From positions 49,747 to 113,746 of the forward strand of contig NZ_JAUCMW010000008.1 in assembly GCF_030372765.1 (NCBI RefSeq): a stretch of DNA of 64,000 bases, written 5' to 3'. Below the pieces are notes generated by a model. That model had not been told where the DNA came from and made no database searches. It worked only from the letters and a program-made list of their open reading frames with translations. Of this stretch, positions 15,327 to 24,881 are shown piece by piece. How positions within the stretch are numbered: position 1 is the stretch's first letter; every line of letters starts with the position of its first letter. This stretch comes from Labilibaculum sp. K2S. Lineage in GTDB: Bacteria; Bacteroidota; Bacteroidia; Bacteroidales; Marinifilaceae. The translations under genes and the position numbers were made by a program.

Positions 15327-17492
15327 ATGGATATAAGTGCTTTTAATAAATTTATTGTAAGAACTCCTATTTTTCCGGTTAAAAATATTGATAAACGGGA
15401 CTATTCAGATCTCTTTAAAGAAGGTTTATTCCTTTCGTCTCAGGATTTTTATGAAATATACAGTAAGGAAGCTGATATTTCAGAGAGACAATCACTTGTT
15501 TTAGAGAAGTTTTGGAGAAGATCTTGTTTTAGATGTACTCCTTTTGGTTTATTTGCTGGATGTTCTATCGGAAAATTTGGGGAAAAGAATATTTTTTTTT
15601 TGAAAAGAAGAAATGAATACATAAGAAAATCAAGATTGGATATGGGGTGTCTTGGAATGATTTGTGAATACGTGAAATCATTACCAGATATTTATCAAAG
15701 CACAAAATATTATGCAAATACTAGTTTGTATGAGTTACATGATAAATTTAGATACATTGAGTATTTGATAAATAGTAATCTTGTTAGAACTTATGAACTG
15801 GTATCTGTAGATTATTCAACCCATCTTAAAGAAATATTGAATTTTGCTACAAAAGGTATAAAGTATGATGCTTTAGTGGAATATCTTGTAGCCAATAATT
15901 ATTCAAATGAAATTTCTAAAAACTTCATAAATGAATTAATTAATTCTCAAATATTAGTTAGCGAGATTGATTTGCAAATAACAGGTGCTGATCCTTTAGA
16001 TAGATTAATAGAAATATTAAAACCTATTAATTGTGAAACATCAATAATTAATTCGTTGCAAATAATTAAGAAATCAATTCAGTCACTTGATGATAATCAT
16101 TATGAGACTAATATGGATCTGTATAAATTAATTCGACAGGAATTAGCTTATCTATTACCTCGAAAGGAATTGAAGAATTTTTTACAGGTTGATCTCTATA
16201 AACCCACAGATAATTGTATTATGTCTACGGAAATATTAGAGAGTGTTAAAAAAGGAATTGAGGTTCTAAACTGGATGAATTCTTTTAAGGATGAACGAAT
16301 TAGTCGCTTAGAGCAATTTAAGTCAGAATTTATAAGTCGATTTGGCGATAAAGAAATACCCTTAATGCACGCCTTGGATGTTGATTGTGGCATAGGATAT
16401 AATCAATTTATAAATAGTCAATTTGATGACTCCGAATTGATTGAAGGTTTGGTTGTTGAATATGAAGAGATCAATAATTGTGTCTTAACGGCACGAGAAC
16501 TATTTTTATTAAAAAGGTTGAATAAGGCCTTTTTACAAGGAGAAAATGCAATCGAATTAACAGATATAGATTTTTTGGATTTGAATAAATCCGAAGTAAA
16601 TATTCCAATTACTTTTTCTGCATTCATTGAATTAACACAGCAAAATAATCATGACCCCAAAATACATATTTCGTATGTAGGTGGCTCTAGCGCTTCAAAT
16701 TTTATTGGTCGATTTGGATCAACAAATGAGGAGATAAAGGATTTTATTGAAGAGATCTGTATAAAAGAATCAAAGCTTATTGGTCAGAATAAATTAATTG
16801 CTGAAATCGTTTTTATACCTGACTCAAGAGTGGGGAATGTATTGTTTAGACCTGGTTTACGGAAATTTGAAATCCCTTTTATGGCCAATTCAAGCCAGGA
16901 TTTAGATCATCAAATTTTTGTCAGTGATTTGATACTAAAAGTTAAAAATGGTAATATAGTATTATATTCACAAAAGCTAAAAAAAGAGATAATTCCAAGG
17001 CTTAGTTGCGCTCATAATTATAATTACAAAACACTTCATGTGTACCAATTTTTGTGTGATCTACAACACCAAAATGTAAAACCGAATTTGAGTTTTAATT
17101 GGGGAAATATTGAGAATTTAGTTTCTTATTTGCCAAGAGTTTGTTATGACAATTTAATATTCTCACCTGCTATGTGGATTGTTACTCAAGACGAGACTAC
17201 TAATGCTAAATGGGATAGTGATGATAAATACTTTGAACATATTGTCAATTTCTTTAAACTACCATCAAAGGTTATAATGGAGGAAGGTGATCAAAAGCTT
17301 CTTTTAGATTTTGATAACGAACTCTGTAGAAAGATTTTTCTAGATGCATTACAAAAAGGTAGCTTTGTTAAGCTTACTGAGTTTTTCGAGGATGATGGTA
17401 TTGTAAAGGGACCGGAAGGTTACTATCAAAGCGAGTTTATTGTAACATTCTATAATAATAAATACTCTTCAAATGTCAAAAAAGATTATTGA
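15327..17492 (+). CDS. Lantibiotic dehydratase, glutamylation half (split LanB N-terminal)
   Basis: 721 residues corresponding to the N-terminal, glutamyl-tRNA-dependent half of LanB. It attaches glutamate to core Ser/Thr. The family hallmark FRCTPFGLFAGCS lies near residues 70-82, and the Lant_dehyd_N architecture continues through GGSSASNFIGRFG and the later FRPGLRKFEIPF segment. The elimination half is absent and is supplied by the next gene, which overlaps by 20 bp. LanB is thus split into two proteins as in thiopeptide-like and several Bacteroidota systems. Very AT-rich. The start ATG lies 5 bp after the lanC stop. Confidence 0.93.
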   Translation: MDISAFNKFIVRTPIFPVKNIDKRDYSDLFKEGLFLSSQDFYEIYSKEADISERQSLVLEKFWRRSCFRCTPFGLFAGCSIGKFGEKNIFFLKRRNEYIRKSRLDMGCLGMICEYVKSLPDIYQSTKYYANTSLYELHDKFRYIEYLINSNLVRTYELVSVDYSTHLKEILNFATKGIKYDALVEYLVANNYSNEISKNFINELINSQILVSEIDLQITGADPLDRLIEILKPINCETSIINSLQIIKKSIQSLDDNHYETNMDLYKLIRQELAYLLPRKELKNFLQVDLYKPTDNCIMSTEILESVKKGIEVLNWMNSFKDERISRLEQFKSEFISRFGDKEIPLMHALDVDCGIGYNQFINSQFDDSELIEGLVVEYEEINNCVLTARELFLLKRLNKAFLQGENAIELTDIDFLDLNKSEVNIPITFSAFIELTQQNNHDPKIHISYVGGSSASNFIGRFGSTNEEIKDFIEEICIKESKLIGQNKLIAEIVFIPDSRVGNVLFRPGLRKFEIPFMANSSQDLDHQIFVSDLILKVKNGNIVLYSQKLKKEIIPRLSCAHNYNYKTLHVYQFLCDLQHQNVKPNLSFNWGNIENLVSYLPRVCYDNLIFSPAMWIVTQDETTNAKWDSDDKYFEHIVNFFKLPSKVIMEEGDQKLLLDFDNELCRKIFLDALQKGSFVKLTEFFEDDGIVKGPEGYYQSEFIVTFYNNKYSSNVKKDY

Positions 17493-18351
17493 TAGTTACC
17501 TGCCTTGTGATACATGGTTGTATTATAAAATATATTGTGGAATAAAAATAGCAGATGAAATACTGGTTAGTAATGTTCATTTCTTATGTAAGGAATTAAT
17601 TGAAAGTAAATCAATAAAAAGTTTTTTTTTTATTAGGTATTGTGATCCCAAACCACATTTACGATTGAGGTTACTTATAACCTCTATGGAACATTTATAT
17701 GAAATTGTATCTCGAGTTAACTATCACTTTAAACCTTTCATTCAGGAAAATTTGATTGGAGGATTGCAAATTGATAGTTATAAAAGAGAATTAGAAAGAT
17801 ATAACATTGACTCAATACAAAATTCAGAAAAGATATTTTGCCTGGAGAGTAAGATGTTATTGGAATACTTATTACACGAAAAGCAGTATGATGATAGGTT
17901 GTATTTTGTGATTTCGTTGGTCGATTTTTATCTTACGAAAGTAAATTTAAGTATTGAAGGTAAAAAGCAATTTGCAGAGAAAATGAAGTGTTATTACAGT
18001 AAGGAATTTTCTGTTGATAGTTTTTTCAAACGAAATCTTGAAGCTAAATATAGGGTAAAAAGAACCCAAATAGATAAGTATTTATTTTCTCAAGAGGATA
18101 CAATTATTTCAAAATTAATTCAAGAATACAGTTCTGCCATGGAATATAATTTAAATGCAATAAAGGAAACGCCTTCGGTTAATATTGAGTATTTGCATTA
18201 TATAATTCAAAGCCATATCCATATGCTTGTTAATAGAGCTTTTAGAGGTAATCAACGGCTTTTTGAACTGATTGTATATGATTTTATGATCCGATCTTAT
18301 AAATCTAAAATCGCTAGATTAAAATGTATGAATGCGGACAACGATAGATAG
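17473..18351 (+). CDS. LanB elimination half (SpaB C-terminal / thiopeptide-type domain)
   Basis: 292 residues. It carries the glutamate-elimination domain of LanB, recognised by TWLYYKIYCGIKIADEIL near the N-terminus and FIRYCDPKPHLRLRLL around residue 55, the hallmark of SpaB_C proteins. It completes dehydration by removing the glutamate installed by the preceding protein, giving dehydroalanine and dehydrobutyrine. The start overlaps the lanB end by 20 bp, indicating translational coupling and a matched 1:1 supply. The length is near the usual 280-300 of stand-alone versions. Confidence 0.92.
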   Translation: MSKKIIDSYLPCDTWLYYKIYCGIKIADEILVSNVHFLCKELIESKSIKSFFFIRYCDPKPHLRLRLLITSMEHLYEIVSRVNYHFKPFIQENLIGGLQIDSYKRELERYNIDSIQNSEKIFCLESKMLLEYLLHEKQYDDRLYFVISLVDFYLTKVNLSIEGKKQFAEKMKCYYSKEFSVDSFFKRNLEAKYRVKRTQIDKYLFSQEDTIISKLIQEYSSAMEYNLNAIKETPSVNIEYLHYIIQSHIHMLVNRAFRGNQRLFELIVYDFMIRSYKSKIARLKCMNADNDR

Positions 18352-18413
18352 TTCAATATTTAACGGTACGATTTAAGCTAAATTTTCCCTATTTTTAGCT
18401 TGACTATAATAAA

Positions 18414-20642
18414 TTGACTAACTACCATTCTGCCTTGAAGAAAAAATTCCCCCATTTCCGCCAATTGGATGCCATGGATTGTGGCCCGACTTGCCTGCGT
18501 ATGATAGCCGCTCATTTTGGCAAGAACTTCAGCCTTCAGTCTTTACGCGATAAATCGCACATTACCCGCGAGGGAGTTTCGATGTTGGGCATTGCCGATG
18601 CGGCGGAAAGTATTGGCCTGCGAACCATGGGCGTACGCATTAGCTACGAGCAGTTACAGGATGATGCTACGCTTCCGGCTATTTGCCATTGGGGGCAAAA
18701 TCATTTTGTGGTAGTACACAAAATCGAGGTAAAAAAGAAGGCAACGACGGTTCATGTTGCCGATCCGGCATCCGGATTGCTAAAATTTACCAAAGAGGAA
18801 TTTATTAAGTCGTGGGCCAGTACACAAAGTCAGGGGGAACTGAAAGGCTTGTGTTTGTTGGTGGAAACTACACCTGATTTTTACGCTCAGGGCGACGAGG
18901 ATATTTCCAATAAAAAGAGCATTGGTTTCCTGTTAAAATACTTAAGGCCGTACCGTAAGTTTTTGGTGCAATTGGCATTGGGAATGTTGTTTGGGAGTAT
19001 GTTGCAGCTGATTTTTCCATTCCTTACCCAATCCATAGTCGATGTAGGTATCAATACGCAAAACCTGGGTTTTATCTATTTGGTACTGATTGCCCAATTG
19101 GTATTATTTATCTCCCGAATGTCGGTGGAATTCATACGAAGCTGGATTCTACTGCACATCTCAACACGAATCAACATCTCATTAATATCCGACTTTTTAA
19201 TCAAGTTAATGAAGTTGCCCATTGGCTTTTTCGATATTAAAATGATCGGTGATTTATTGCAGCGGATACAGGATCATACCCGAATTGAAAATTTCCTGAC
19301 ATCATCCACCTTAAGTATTCTGTTTTCGATGGTTAACCTGGTGATTTTTGGAATTGTTTTGGCTATTTACGACATGCAAATCTTTTTTGTTTTTGCAGTA
19401 GGATCGGTTTTGTATCTTATATGGGTAAATCTTTTCCTGCGAAAGCGCAGAGAATTGGATGGGAAACGATTTGCTCAACTATCGAACAATCAGAATTCAT
19501 TGGTTCAGTTAATTACCGGAATGCAGGAAATTAAGCTGAACAATTGTGAGAAGCAGAAACGTTGGGAGTGGGAGCAAATACAAGCCGAATTGTTTAAGGT
19601 AAGAACCAAAGGTTTGGCTTTGAATCAGTATCAGGTATCCGGTTCTATTTTCTTCAACGAAACAAAAAATATCATCATCACCTTTTTGGCTGCAAAATCG
19701 GTATTGGATGGAGGCATGACCTTGGGTATGATGTTGGCAGTGTCTTACATTATAGGTCAATTGAATTCCCCGCTCGACAACCTGGTTCAGTTCATTCATT
19801 CGTGGCAGGATGCTAAAATATCGCTCGAGCGATTGGGTGAAATTCATGAGATGAAAGAGGAAGAAATGCCAAATGAGGATCGCTTAACCGAAATTCCCGA
19901 ACAAAAAGCCATTGATATTGAGAGAGTATTTTTCCAATATGAAGGGCCGCATTCCGAAATGGTTCTCGATAATGTTAATTTGAAGATAGAAGATGGAAAA
20001 ACCACTGCAATTGTTGGTGCATCGGGTAGCGGAAAAACGACATTAATTAAGCTGATGCTGGGATTTTATCCCACTACAAAAGGACGAATTTCATTGGGTG
20101 GAGTTACTCTCGAAAATTACAGTTCATCGATGTGGCGGCAAAATTGCGGGGTGGTGATGCAGGATGGATTTATCTTTTCGGATACCATCGCCAAAAATAT
20201 TGCCGTTGGTGATGAGTTCATCGATAAAAAGAGATTGTTGTATGCGGTTCAGGTTGCCTGTATTGACATGTTTATTGAAAGTTTACCATTGCGCTACAAT
20301 ACACGGATTGGTGCCAATGGTCATGGCTTAAGTCAAGGACAAAAGCAGCGTATTTTAATTGCCAGGGCAGTTTATAAAAATCCTAAATTTTTGTTCTTCG
20401 ATGAGGCGACAAATGCCTTGGACGCGAACAACGAAAAGGCAATTATGAACAATTTGGAGGAATTTAATAAGGGAAGAACTGTGGTTGTTGTGGCTCATCG
20501 CTTAAGTACTGTTCGTAGTGCCGATAAAATAATAGTTCTGGATAAAGGAAAGATTGTTGAGGAAGGAACTCATGCTGATTTAACAAAATTGAAGGGAGCT
20601 TATTATCAGTTGGTTAAGAACCAATTGGAGCTAGGAAATTAA
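18414..20642 (+). CDS. Bacteriocin exporter: C39 peptidase-ABC transporter fusion
   Basis: 742 residues. The N-terminal C39 peptidase has catalytic Cys23 in MDCGPTC and His in HFVVVHKI, with an Asp in VADPASG. Six transmembrane helices follow (about 160-440), then the nucleotide-binding domain with Walker A GASGSGKTT, signature LSQGQKQR, Walker B FLFFDEATNALD and the H-loop in VVAHRLS. It cleaves the GG leader and pumps the core across the inner membrane. The start is a TTG at 18414; the only near ATG would remove the segment just before the catalytic Cys. GC content rises sharply relative to lanCB. The precursors at 3-273 and 13924 all end in GG and are candidate substrates. Confidence 0.93.
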   Translation: MTNYHSALKKKFPHFRQLDAMDCGPTCLRMIAAHFGKNFSLQSLRDKSHITREGVSMLGIADAAESIGLRTMGVRISYEQLQDDATLPAICHWGQNHFVVVHKIEVKKKATTVHVADPASGLLKFTKEEFIKSWASTQSQGELKGLCLLVETTPDFYAQGDEDISNKKSIGFLLKYLRPYRKFLVQLALGMLFGSMLQLIFPFLTQSIVDVGINTQNLGFIYLVLIAQLVLFISRMSVEFIRSWILLHISTRINISLISDFLIKLMKLPIGFFDIKMIGDLLQRIQDHTRIENFLTSSTLSILFSMVNLVIFGIVLAIYDMQIFFVFAVGSVLYLIWVNLFLRKRRELDGKRFAQLSNNQNSLVQLITGMQEIKLNNCEKQKRWEWEQIQAELFKVRTKGLALNQYQVSGSIFFNETKNIIITFLAAKSVLDGGMTLGMMLAVSYIIGQLNSPLDNLVQFIHSWQDAKISLERLGEIHEMKEEEMPNEDRLTEIPEQKAIDIERVFFQYEGPHSEMVLDNVNLKIEDGKTTAIVGASGSGKTTLIKLMLGFYPTTKGRISLGGVTLENYSSSMWRQNCGVVMQDGFIFSDTIAKNIAVGDEFIDKKRLLYAVQVACIDMFIESLPLRYNTRIGANGHGLSQGQKQRILIARAVYKNPKFLFFDEATNALDANNEKAIMNNLEEFNKGRTVVVVAHRLSTVRSADKIIVLDKGKIVEEGTHADLTKLKGAYYQLVKNQLELGN

Positions 20643-20665
20643 ATATTATTCACCCTATCTATTTG

Positions 20666-20723
20666 TACCCCAAACCCCTAAAGGGGCTTCAATAAAATGT
20701 CCCCTTTAGGGGATTTGGGGGTA
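20666..20723. repeat. Long inverted repeat (REP-like, possible terminator)
   Basis: Left arm TACCCCAAACCCCTAAAGGGG and right arm CCCCTTTAGGGG...TTTGGGGG pair almost perfectly, and each arm is itself partly palindromic (CCCCTAAAGGGG). It lies between the exporter and its HlyD adaptor gene. Such CCCCTTTAGGGG hairpins recur in many Bacteroidota intergenic regions, which is why a repeat class is favoured over a unique terminator. Confidence 0.6.
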
Positions 20724-20763
20724 AATCAGCGAGGGATATCAAAAATTTAATCAGCGTAAAAGC

Positions 20764-22062
20764 ATGGATAAGGATACAAACATAGAATTACGGTCAGATG
20801 AAGTTAAAGAGATTTTGCAGCGAATGCCCAATTGGATCATTCGAAGCGGAACAACTCTTTTCTTTGTGGTTATTTTTGCTCTGCTGATTGGAAGTTGGTT
20901 CTTTCGGTATCCGGATATTATACAGTCCAAATTGGTGCTTACCACCTTAAATCCGCCTGCCGAATTGGTTGCCCGATCATCCGGACAGATTCAAAATCTG
21001 TATGTTGCAGATAATCAGGAAGTGAAAAAGGGAGAACTTTTGGCCATTATCGAAAATCCCGCGGTTAATGATGATGTGTTCGTTTTAAAAACAAAAATGA
21101 ACAAATTTCATGAACATCTTACAGGTGTGGATGGCATTAAATCCAATTTGTTGGAGGGTAATTTTCGTTTGGGTGAAATTCAATCGTACTACAATGGGTT
21201 TTTAAAATCATATGTTGATTATCAGCGTTTTTTCGATTTGGATTATTACGATCGAAAAATAGAATCTTACAAGGATAAAATCAGTAAATACAATTTATAT
21301 TACGAGCGGCAGTACCAGCAAAAAGTGATTTCCGAAAGTGAATTAGCGATATCAAAAAAGCAATTTCTTCGCGATTCATCTTTATTTATTCGGGGTGTGA
21401 TTTCGCAGTCCGATTTCCAAAATGCACGTAAAAAATATCTGGAACAGAGCTATGCTTTTCAGGGCACGCGTTCCTCACTTGCCTCTACACAGATTAGTAT
21501 TTCTGAAGTGGATCAGCAAATTATCGATTTAGAATTAAATAAAGAAAGAGAGCGAAAGGAATTGCAGAATCTGCTCATTCAATCCTTCGATAATCTAAAG
21601 GCTCAAATCAACATTTGGGAACAAAAGTATGTATTGATTACGCCTATTGATGGAAGGGTTAGTTTTAATCGTTTTTACAGCTCCAATCAAAATGTAAAGA
21701 CTGGAGAAAGGGTTTTCACCGTTTTGCCGTCAGATTCCACTAAAATTATTGCCAGAGTTGAATTGGGAGTGCAGGGAGCGGGCAAGGTTAAAATAGGGCA
21801 ACGAGTGAATATAAAACTTGATAATTATCCTTATCTTGAATATGGGATGTTGGAAGGTACCATTCGGTCCATATCAAAAGTGCCGGAGGATCAGAAATAC
21901 AGTTTGGATGTTGATTTCCCGAAAGGCTTAGTTACCAATTATGGAATTGAGTTGGATTTTGCACAGCAAATTGAAGGTCAGGCTGAGATAATTACAGAAG
22001 ATCTTCGCCTATTACAACGTATTTTTAATCCGATTCGATCATTAATTAAAGACCGTTTGTAA
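20764..22062 (+). CDS. HlyD-family membrane fusion protein
   Basis: 432 residues with one N-terminal membrane segment (about 36-52: LFFVVIFALLIGSWFF) and a periplasmic body. A split biotinyl-lipoyl-like domain (ARSSGQIQNLYVADNQEVKKG, closing with ITPIDGRVSFNRF) flanks a long coiled coil. It is the adaptor linking the C39 ABC exporter to an outer-membrane channel. No TolC-like channel gene is in the window. It shares the moderate GC content of the exporter and probably its transcript, separated by the inverted repeat at 20666-20723. No dedicated immunity (LanFEG/LanI) gene follows; the next gene is a sugar kinase. Confidence 0.92.
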   Translation: MDKDTNIELRSDEVKEILQRMPNWIIRSGTTLFFVVIFALLIGSWFFRYPDIIQSKLVLTTLNPPAELVARSSGQIQNLYVADNQEVKKGELLAIIENPAVNDDVFVLKTKMNKFHEHLTGVDGIKSNLLEGNFRLGEIQSYYNGFLKSYVDYQRFFDLDYYDRKIESYKDKISKYNLYYERQYQQKVISESELAISKKQFLRDSSLFIRGVISQSDFQNARKKYLEQSYAFQGTRSSLASTQISISEVDQQIIDLELNKERERKELQNLLIQSFDNLKAQINIWEQKYVLITPIDGRVSFNRFYSSNQNVKTGERVFTVLPSDSTKIIARVELGVQGAGKVKIGQRVNIKLDNYPYLEYGMLEGTIRSISKVPEDQKYSLDVDFPKGLVTNYGIELDFAQQIEGQAEIITEDLRLLQRIFNPIRSLIKDRL

Positions 22063-22137
22063 CTTCATTATTGAAAATTAATCCGGCACAGATTGTTTTC
22101 TTTCCCTTTCATAAATTTTGATACTAAAACAATTGAT

Positions 22138-23085
22138 ATGAAAAAGCTGGCTGTTGGGATAGATATTGGCGGAACAAATACGGTTTTTGGTTTGGTCGAT
22201 AAAAAGGGAAATATTCTTGCTGAGGATTTTATTTTCACAAAGAAGTATTTGGTATTTCAAGCATTTATAGATGAATTATGTGATAGAATTCAATCTCTTG
22301 CTGAGAAATTGAATTGTGAATTGGTTGGAATTGGAGTAGGGGCTCCAAATGCAAATTATTTGGATCAATGCATTCAGGATGCCTCGAACCTGCCATGGAA
22401 AGGGAAGTTTGAATTGGGTAAGCTTTTGAGCCAAAAAATTAGAGTTCCTGTTTCCGTTACAAATGATGCCAATGCATCTGCCATGGCTGAGATGTTGTTT
22501 GGAGGGGCTGTTGGAATGAAAAACTTTATGGTTTTAACATTAGGAACAGGATTAGGATCGGGTATTGTTGTTAATGGGGAATTGGTGCACGGTCATTCAG
22601 GTTTTGCCGGAGAGATGGGACATATGATCGTTCGTCCTGAAGGCAGACATTGTGGATGCGGAAGATTGGGGTGTCTGGAGACTTATGTATCTGCAACAGG
22701 AATTAAGAGAACAGTGAGTAAATTATTTGCAAAATTTTCTTATTCAAGTGAATTGAGAAATATCCCTTTTAATCGAATAAGTGCCAGAAGATTAGCTTTG
22801 GAAGCTAATGCAGGAGATCAAATTGCAATTGAAGCCTTCGAGTTTACCGGTAAAATTCTAGGAATTGCTTTAGCGAATGTGATTGCTTTGAACAATCCGG
22901 AAGCTATATTTTTGTCTGGTGGTTTATCACAAGCAGGCCATTTAATTTTGAAACCAACACAATACCATATGGAACAGAATTTACTATCTGTTTTTCAGGG
23001 AAAAACACAGTTAAAACTGTCCTCTGTTGAAGGAAATTCGGGAGTAAAGGGATCGGCTGCACTTGTATGGAAAGTTGTTGAATAA
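22138..23085 (+). CDS. ROK-family sugar kinase, probable glucokinase
   Basis: 315 residues from the ATG at 22138; an earlier in-frame TTG at 22093 is upstream of a TTG...TAAATTTTG promoter-like sequence. The ATP-binding motif DIGGTNT is near the N-terminus. The ROK zinc motif HCGCGRLGCLE and the catalytic region NDANASAMAE are intact. GTGLGSGIVVNGELVHGHSG is the standard glucokinase substrate loop. It phosphorylates glucose or a related hexose to feed glycolysis. Not linked functionally to the upstream lanthipeptide genes so far as sequence shows. Confidence 0.88.
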   Translation: MKKLAVGIDIGGTNTVFGLVDKKGNILAEDFIFTKKYLVFQAFIDELCDRIQSLAEKLNCELVGIGVGAPNANYLDQCIQDASNLPWKGKFELGKLLSQKIRVPVSVTNDANASAMAEMLFGGAVGMKNFMVLTLGTGLGSGIVVNGELVHGHSGFAGEMGHMIVRPEGRHCGCGRLGCLETYVSATGIKRTVSKLFAKFSYSSELRNIPFNRISARRLALEANAGDQIAIEAFEFTGKILGIALANVIALNNPEAIFLSGGLSQAGHLILKPTQYHMEQNLLSVFQGKTQLKLSSVEGNSGVKGSAALVWKVVE

Positions 23086-23133
23086 TTTGTAGATTTGACC
23101 TTGTTGATCAATTTAATCAGGCCACAGATATTC

Positions 23134-24123
23134 ATGAGGAGTTTAGCAGTAGTTTTTTTTACAATTGTTTTATTTACTAATTTTGCTTTTGGTCAGAAAT
23201 TGGTAAAACCATTTCAAACTCATAACCAAAGCCCTTTGGTTCATTTTTTTGGGATTCCGACCAACCTAGGAGGCTCCATTCTCGAGAAAAATACATTTTG
23301 GTTCGGTAACTACTTCAATATAGCCAATAACGCTACAAGTGCTCAAATAAATGAAGAAGCCATTTACCTGGATGGAGAGATGTATAGAAATGAACTATTT
23401 CTAAGTTATGGTTTGCTTTCTAAATTGGACGTTGGTGTCGTCATTCCAATAGTTAAGCATTCAAGTGGGGTTATGGATTCTTTTATTAGTGATTGGCACG
23501 ATGCGTTTAACTTACCAGGGAAATCGAGGAAAGTTATGCCTGCATACAGTTTAAATTACTTTTTCATGGAAGAAGAGGAGATCGTTTTCGAAATGAATGA
23601 AAGTAAACTTAGTTTTGGTGATATTAGTGTTTCTTTGGGCACACCCATTATACAAAATCCAAACCACGATCTCTCATTTCGCACTTTTGTGAAGTTGCCA
23701 ATTGGAAATAAAACAAATTTGGTGGGTAGTGGAACCAGTGATTTAGGATTCCAGATAACAGGGATGCTTAATTCAACTCCTGAAAGGAAAGAGTTTTCCT
23801 TTTACTATTCGGGAGGTTATGTACGAATTGGCAAAGGAGCATTACTGGAAAATAAAGTAACCAGCAATGTTGGTTTTGGAAGTTTTGGTCTGGCCTTTAA
23901 TGCGAATGATAATTGGTATTTAAAGTCTCAACTCGATTTCCATACGAGTTTGTACGAAAAATCATATACTAAACAATTAGGAAAAGCATCTGCACAATTA
24001 GTTCTTGGACTGGATTATTTTGTTGCAAATGATTTAGCTGTTTCGATCGCCTTTGTTGAGGATATCATTGTTAATACAGCACCTGATTTTGTTCTTCAGG
24101 TGGGAATATCATATCAGTTTTAA
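23134..24123 (+). CDS. Outer-membrane beta-barrel-like protein (DUF3187-like)
   Basis: 329 residues with a Sec signal peptide (LAVVFFTIVLFTNFAFGQ). The rest alternates hydrophobic and polar residues as in transmembrane beta strands and closes with an aromatic end (LQVGISYQF), which suits an outer-membrane barrel. Segments such as VGVVIPIVKHSSGVMDSF and RTFVKLPIGNKTNLVGSGTS resemble DUF3187 proteins. The function is unknown. The upstream TTG at 23095 would add residues before the signal peptide and is rejected. Confidence 0.65.
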   Translation: MRSLAVVFFTIVLFTNFAFGQKLVKPFQTHNQSPLVHFFGIPTNLGGSILEKNTFWFGNYFNIANNATSAQINEEAIYLDGEMYRNELFLSYGLLSKLDVGVVIPIVKHSSGVMDSFISDWHDAFNLPGKSRKVMPAYSLNYFFMEEEEIVFEMNESKLSFGDISVSLGTPIIQNPNHDLSFRTFVKLPIGNKTNLVGSGTSDLGFQITGMLNSTPERKEFSFYYSGGYVRIGKGALLENKVTSNVGFGSFGLAFNANDNWYLKSQLDFHTSLYEKSYTKQLGKASAQLVLGLDYFVANDLAVSIAFVEDIIVNTAPDFVLQVGISYQF

Positions 24124-24142
24124 TATTTATAAAGCAAATATT

Positions 24143-24511
24143 ATGAGTTTAATTGGCAATATTATTTGGATAATTTTCGGAGGAATATTCATTTTCTTAG
24201 AATATATTATCTGTGGTTTTTTAATGTGTTTAACTATCGTTGGTATTCCTTTCGGATTGAAAATTATTCAGTTGTCAGTGCTGGGGCTCGCTCCTTTCGG
24301 ACAAAGAGTTGAGTACAACGAACACGCCGGGGGATGCTTAAGTATTCTTTTAAATGTAATCTGGATTTTTATTGGAGGATTGTGGATTGCTGTAACTCAT
24401 TTGTTATTTGCACTGATATTTACCATCACAATAATTGGAATTCCCTTTGCAGTTCAGCATGTTAAGTTAGCAGGTTTTGCATTAACTCCATTTGGAAAAA
24501 GTATTCGTTAG
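24143..24511 (+). CDS. YccF-family inner-membrane protein
   Basis: 122 residues with four hydrophobic helices. It contains two internal repeats of the YccF domain: FLMCLTIVGIPFGLKIIQLS...LAPFG and LIFTITIIGIPFAVQHVKLA...LTPFG. It is an integral inner-membrane protein of unknown function. The ATG at 24143 gives the normal family length; an upstream extension that overlaps the previous gene is not used. A terminator follows 37 bp later. Confidence 0.9.
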   Translation: MSLIGNIIWIIFGGIFIFLEYIICGFLMCLTIVGIPFGLKIIQLSVLGLAPFGQRVEYNEHAGGCLSILLNVIWIFIGGLWIAVTHLLFALIFTITIIGIPFAVQHVKLAGFALTPFGKSIR

Positions 24512-24547
24512 TGTCTGTTAAAAATACAAACATCTATAAAAAAGAAG

Positions 24548-24574
24548 AATCCTGACCGAGAGGTCAGGATTTTC
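24548..24574 (+). terminator. Terminator of yccF
   Basis: A perfect stem AATCCTGACC/GGTCAGGATT with a GAGA loop, followed by TT and mixed sequence. The T-run is short. Confidence 0.75.
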
Positions 24575-24778
24575 ACAAAATACTTAAACAACAAACACTA
24601 ACATAAACGTTCCTTAACGCGTATGTCAACAAAAGTGAAAAAAATAATTGGGATAAAAAAGTGTTTTGTGAGCTATAAGACTCAAATTATCAAATATTTC
24701 CATCGAAATCGTTTGTGTATCTCTTATTTATTTTTAATATAAATATCGAAAGGTCTTTTCCGCCCTAAAAAAAGAAAT
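24575..24778. other. Gene-free AT-rich spacer
   Basis: The segment between the yccF terminator and the parS-like site. There is no ORF, tRNA or strong hairpin. The remaining part up to 24881 contains the parS-like site and a -7 type box (TATATTTG at 24846-24853) ahead of the flippase gene. Confidence 0.5.
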
Positions 24779-24794
24779 TGCTCCACGTGGAACA
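24779..24794. promoter_or_regulatory. parS-like site with one mismatch
   Basis: TGCTCCACGTGGAACA. The ParB-binding consensus is nGTTnCACGTGnAACn; this site differs at a single base (GCT for GTT). It is intergenic. It matches the 38144 site over CTCCACGTGGAAC except for that base. Confidence 0.45.
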
Positions 24795-24881
24795 TCTATG
24801 AATTCATTTTCAGATACTTTAAGAAAATGAAAAATAAAATTGTCATATATTTGCCAATTCTAATACACTAATTTACTTGAT

